From positions 1 to 64,000 of the forward strand of contig NW_025939027.1 in the NCBI RefSeq assembly GCF_000764305.2: DNA of 64,000 nt, written 5' to 3'. Positions within the stretch are counted from its first letter, which is position 1; every line of letters begins with the position of its first letter. Positions 50,601-53,600 of the stretch are shown here, in pieces. A program made the translations under genes and the position numbers. The notes under the pieces were generated by a model, which was not told the DNA's origin, did not search any database, and was given only the letters and a program-made list of their open reading frames with translations. The stretch comes from Hyalella azteca (Eukaryota > Arthropoda > Malacostraca > Amphipoda > Hyalellidae).

Positions 50601-53600
50601 GCCCTGGCGCGCTCACCGGGCGCCGAGTGTCCAGGTTAGCGCTCATCATATTACAAGTAATCAGGATTTTACATATTATTTAACGTAGGTCATTAACCTT
50701 ACTGGCTAGCGCTCATCGCATTGCGACGTATTTTACATATTATTATATACCGTACACGGTCATTAATCTTACAGGTTAGCGCTCATCATATTACAAGCAT
50801 TTAGGATTTTACATATTACAGGTATTATTATTTATCGTAGGTCATTATTCTTACAGGTTAGCGCTCATCGTATTAGAACGAGCAAATAAATATTTTTATA
50901 TATTATTATTTAAAGTAGGCCTTATCTTACAGGTTAGCGCTTATTGTATAACGATAAGCAAATAAACATTTTACATATTATTATTTACCGTAGGTCATTA
51001 ATCTTACAGGTTAGCGCTCATGGATAACTTTGGCATGAGTCTAGAGCGAAGAAAACTTCAGTCGCGAACTAAATTCGTTCATATTGAACGCTGACGAGAA
51101 ATGAAAGCGGTTAGCGTTGAATTCAGTACAACCGTTAATGATAAGCATTTACTAGTATAATCAATAACTTTTGTAGGCTTAAGCTGCCAGATGCCTTAAA
51201 AGAAAATTAAGAGAAACATTAGGTCGGCTCATTTTTCAAACATGCACTGGCTAATCTCGGGATATGAACATCCATGTTGTTTCTCACGTTTCAAACGCCT
51301 GTAACTTCGATCAGAGTTTCTGGGTGCTGTTGCCGTCTGTCGGATCAATCATTTTACCTGCGAATTCTCATGCCGAACGCCGCAAATTTGCCATTCATTT
51401 TTCATTCACTTTATTTTCAAACGCCATCATCTTTGTCACCATTGCTAACATGGCTGGTAATTATAACACCGTAACAATAACCTCATTATACTCAAGACGA
51501 GTAAATGTTTGGGTCAGAAAATATTATTGCATGGAAAGTCAGGTGCTGGTTTTGGATTGATATGTAATAAAACAGGCTGTTTGACAGCTGTGTTTTGCTT
51601 CAGTTATGTAGCAGCTCTTTAATATTTGTCTTTTGATTGAGATATAAAGCGGAAGCTCTATTATATTTGTTTTGGTCGAGATATACCGTATAGTGAAGGC
51701 TCTATTATATTTCCTAATTTTAACTCTACATAATATGCTAGAAATTTCCAATTATGACAAAATTTCCAATTCACAAAATTGGATGAAATTGTCGCTATTG
51801 CGCTGGAACAGCGACCAAGCTAAACACTCGCATCACAGAGCGCTGATACGAATAACTTTGAATTCAACAATCGTATATGACATACAACAACAATCATGTA
51901 TGATACACAACAACAATCATGTATGAGATACAACAACAATCATGTATGACATACAACAATAATCATGTATGACATACAACAACAAACATGTATGACATAC
52001 AACAACAATCATGTATGACATACAACAACAATCGTGTATGACATTCAACAACAGTCGTGTATGACATTCAACAACAGTCGTGTATGACATTCAACAACAA
52101 TATTTCTGTATTTCAATTTATATTTCAATTCTTCAGCTATAGATCTGGAGCGTCCGCTCATCTTGAGCTTTCGGTCTCTTCGTCATTTTCTGCTTCCTTT
52201 CTAACTCATCAAAAAATTTTCCTCAGAAATTAGAGTTTTTCGCTCATGAATAATTTTTTGCTCATGAATTAGCAGCTCTTGCTCCATCTACGTAACGCTT
52301 ACCTATAATGTGTTCACGTTACATGTTCCTTCATTATTGCTCACCGTACAATAATCTTTCTACTCCAAGTAGATAATCTTCCTGCTAATCCACGATGTTG
52401 CTGCTGCAGGCTACCATTGGGACTGTTCCGACTGGACTGGACTTACTCAAAGTCCACTACCGAATATCATCGAAGTCCCCGGACACGAGCTGCCCGACAC
52501 CTCCAGCTTCCACTCCAACGAGTCCAACGAGTCCCTACCCCTACAGTCCCCACACAAGTCCAACCTGCAGTCCATCCGTCCACCAGGTCTGATATTCTTA
52601 CTGTCCTCAGGTGCTGTTCTGTCCATCCGTCCACCAGGTCTGATATTCTTACAGTCCTCAGGTGATATTCCGTCCATCCGTCCACCAGTCTAATATCGAC
52701 ACGCGCTGCTGACAAGTATCCTACATAAGTCTTCTCACCAGACGCTACTTTCAAGTTATTTCTTCAATAAATTTGTGTAAAACTTTAAGTAAAAACCTGC
52801 ATTAGTATAATAAAAATCACAATAATCACAATATTCTCATCCCTCACTCACCATCTCACCATCCCTCACTCACCATCTCACCACCCCTCACTGACCATCT
52901 CACCATCCCTCACTCACCATTTCACCATCCCTCACTCATCATCTCACCATCCCTCACTCACCATCTCACCACCCCTCACTCACGATCACTTGTCCCCTCG
53001 CAGTGGTGAGGTTAGTGAACCCTGAGCGTGACATGGACACGCTGGCAGCGGACGAGCTCACCAGCGACTGCGGCACAGACTTCGAGCTCGACTCCAGACC
53101 AGACCTCGAGCCTTCGCTGGGCGGCGTAGACCCTGGCGCTGAGTCTGATACTTCCTTGTTTGTTCCTCAGCCGCAAAAGTAAGGGAAACTTGAGTCTTAC
53201 ATTTATTTGTAATTAATTCAGTCTAAAAATTGATTAAAAGTGTAGTCCCGTGTTTCTTCTATTTTTTGCTTAATTAGAACGAAACAAGAGACTAAAAAGT
53301 CCCGTGCTAATTAGAAAAAAATAATCCATGGGCCATAAAGCCATCCATGATCTTATGTTGCGGCGCTTCCGTTAAGTCTAGCGATTCTTTCATACCTTGA
53401 CGATTTTTAGATGTCTTTACAATAATAGTAAAATCATATTTTAAGATAATAATATAGTAATAATATAATCATATATTCATACTTATATTACGCCAATTCT
53501 TGAAATCGTGTCGGGACTTGTGTGATTAAATTTTTACTTACTTTTGTTCGATGCAAACTTGTAGTTCCTTGTAGTCGAAAGGATTCATAAAGTTTTCAGT

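Noticed and set aside
51264..51560. 98-residue ORF in the cytoplasmic-tail intron
   Set aside because: No cadherin-tail similarity, non-matching phase and AT-rich composition unlike the true exons.
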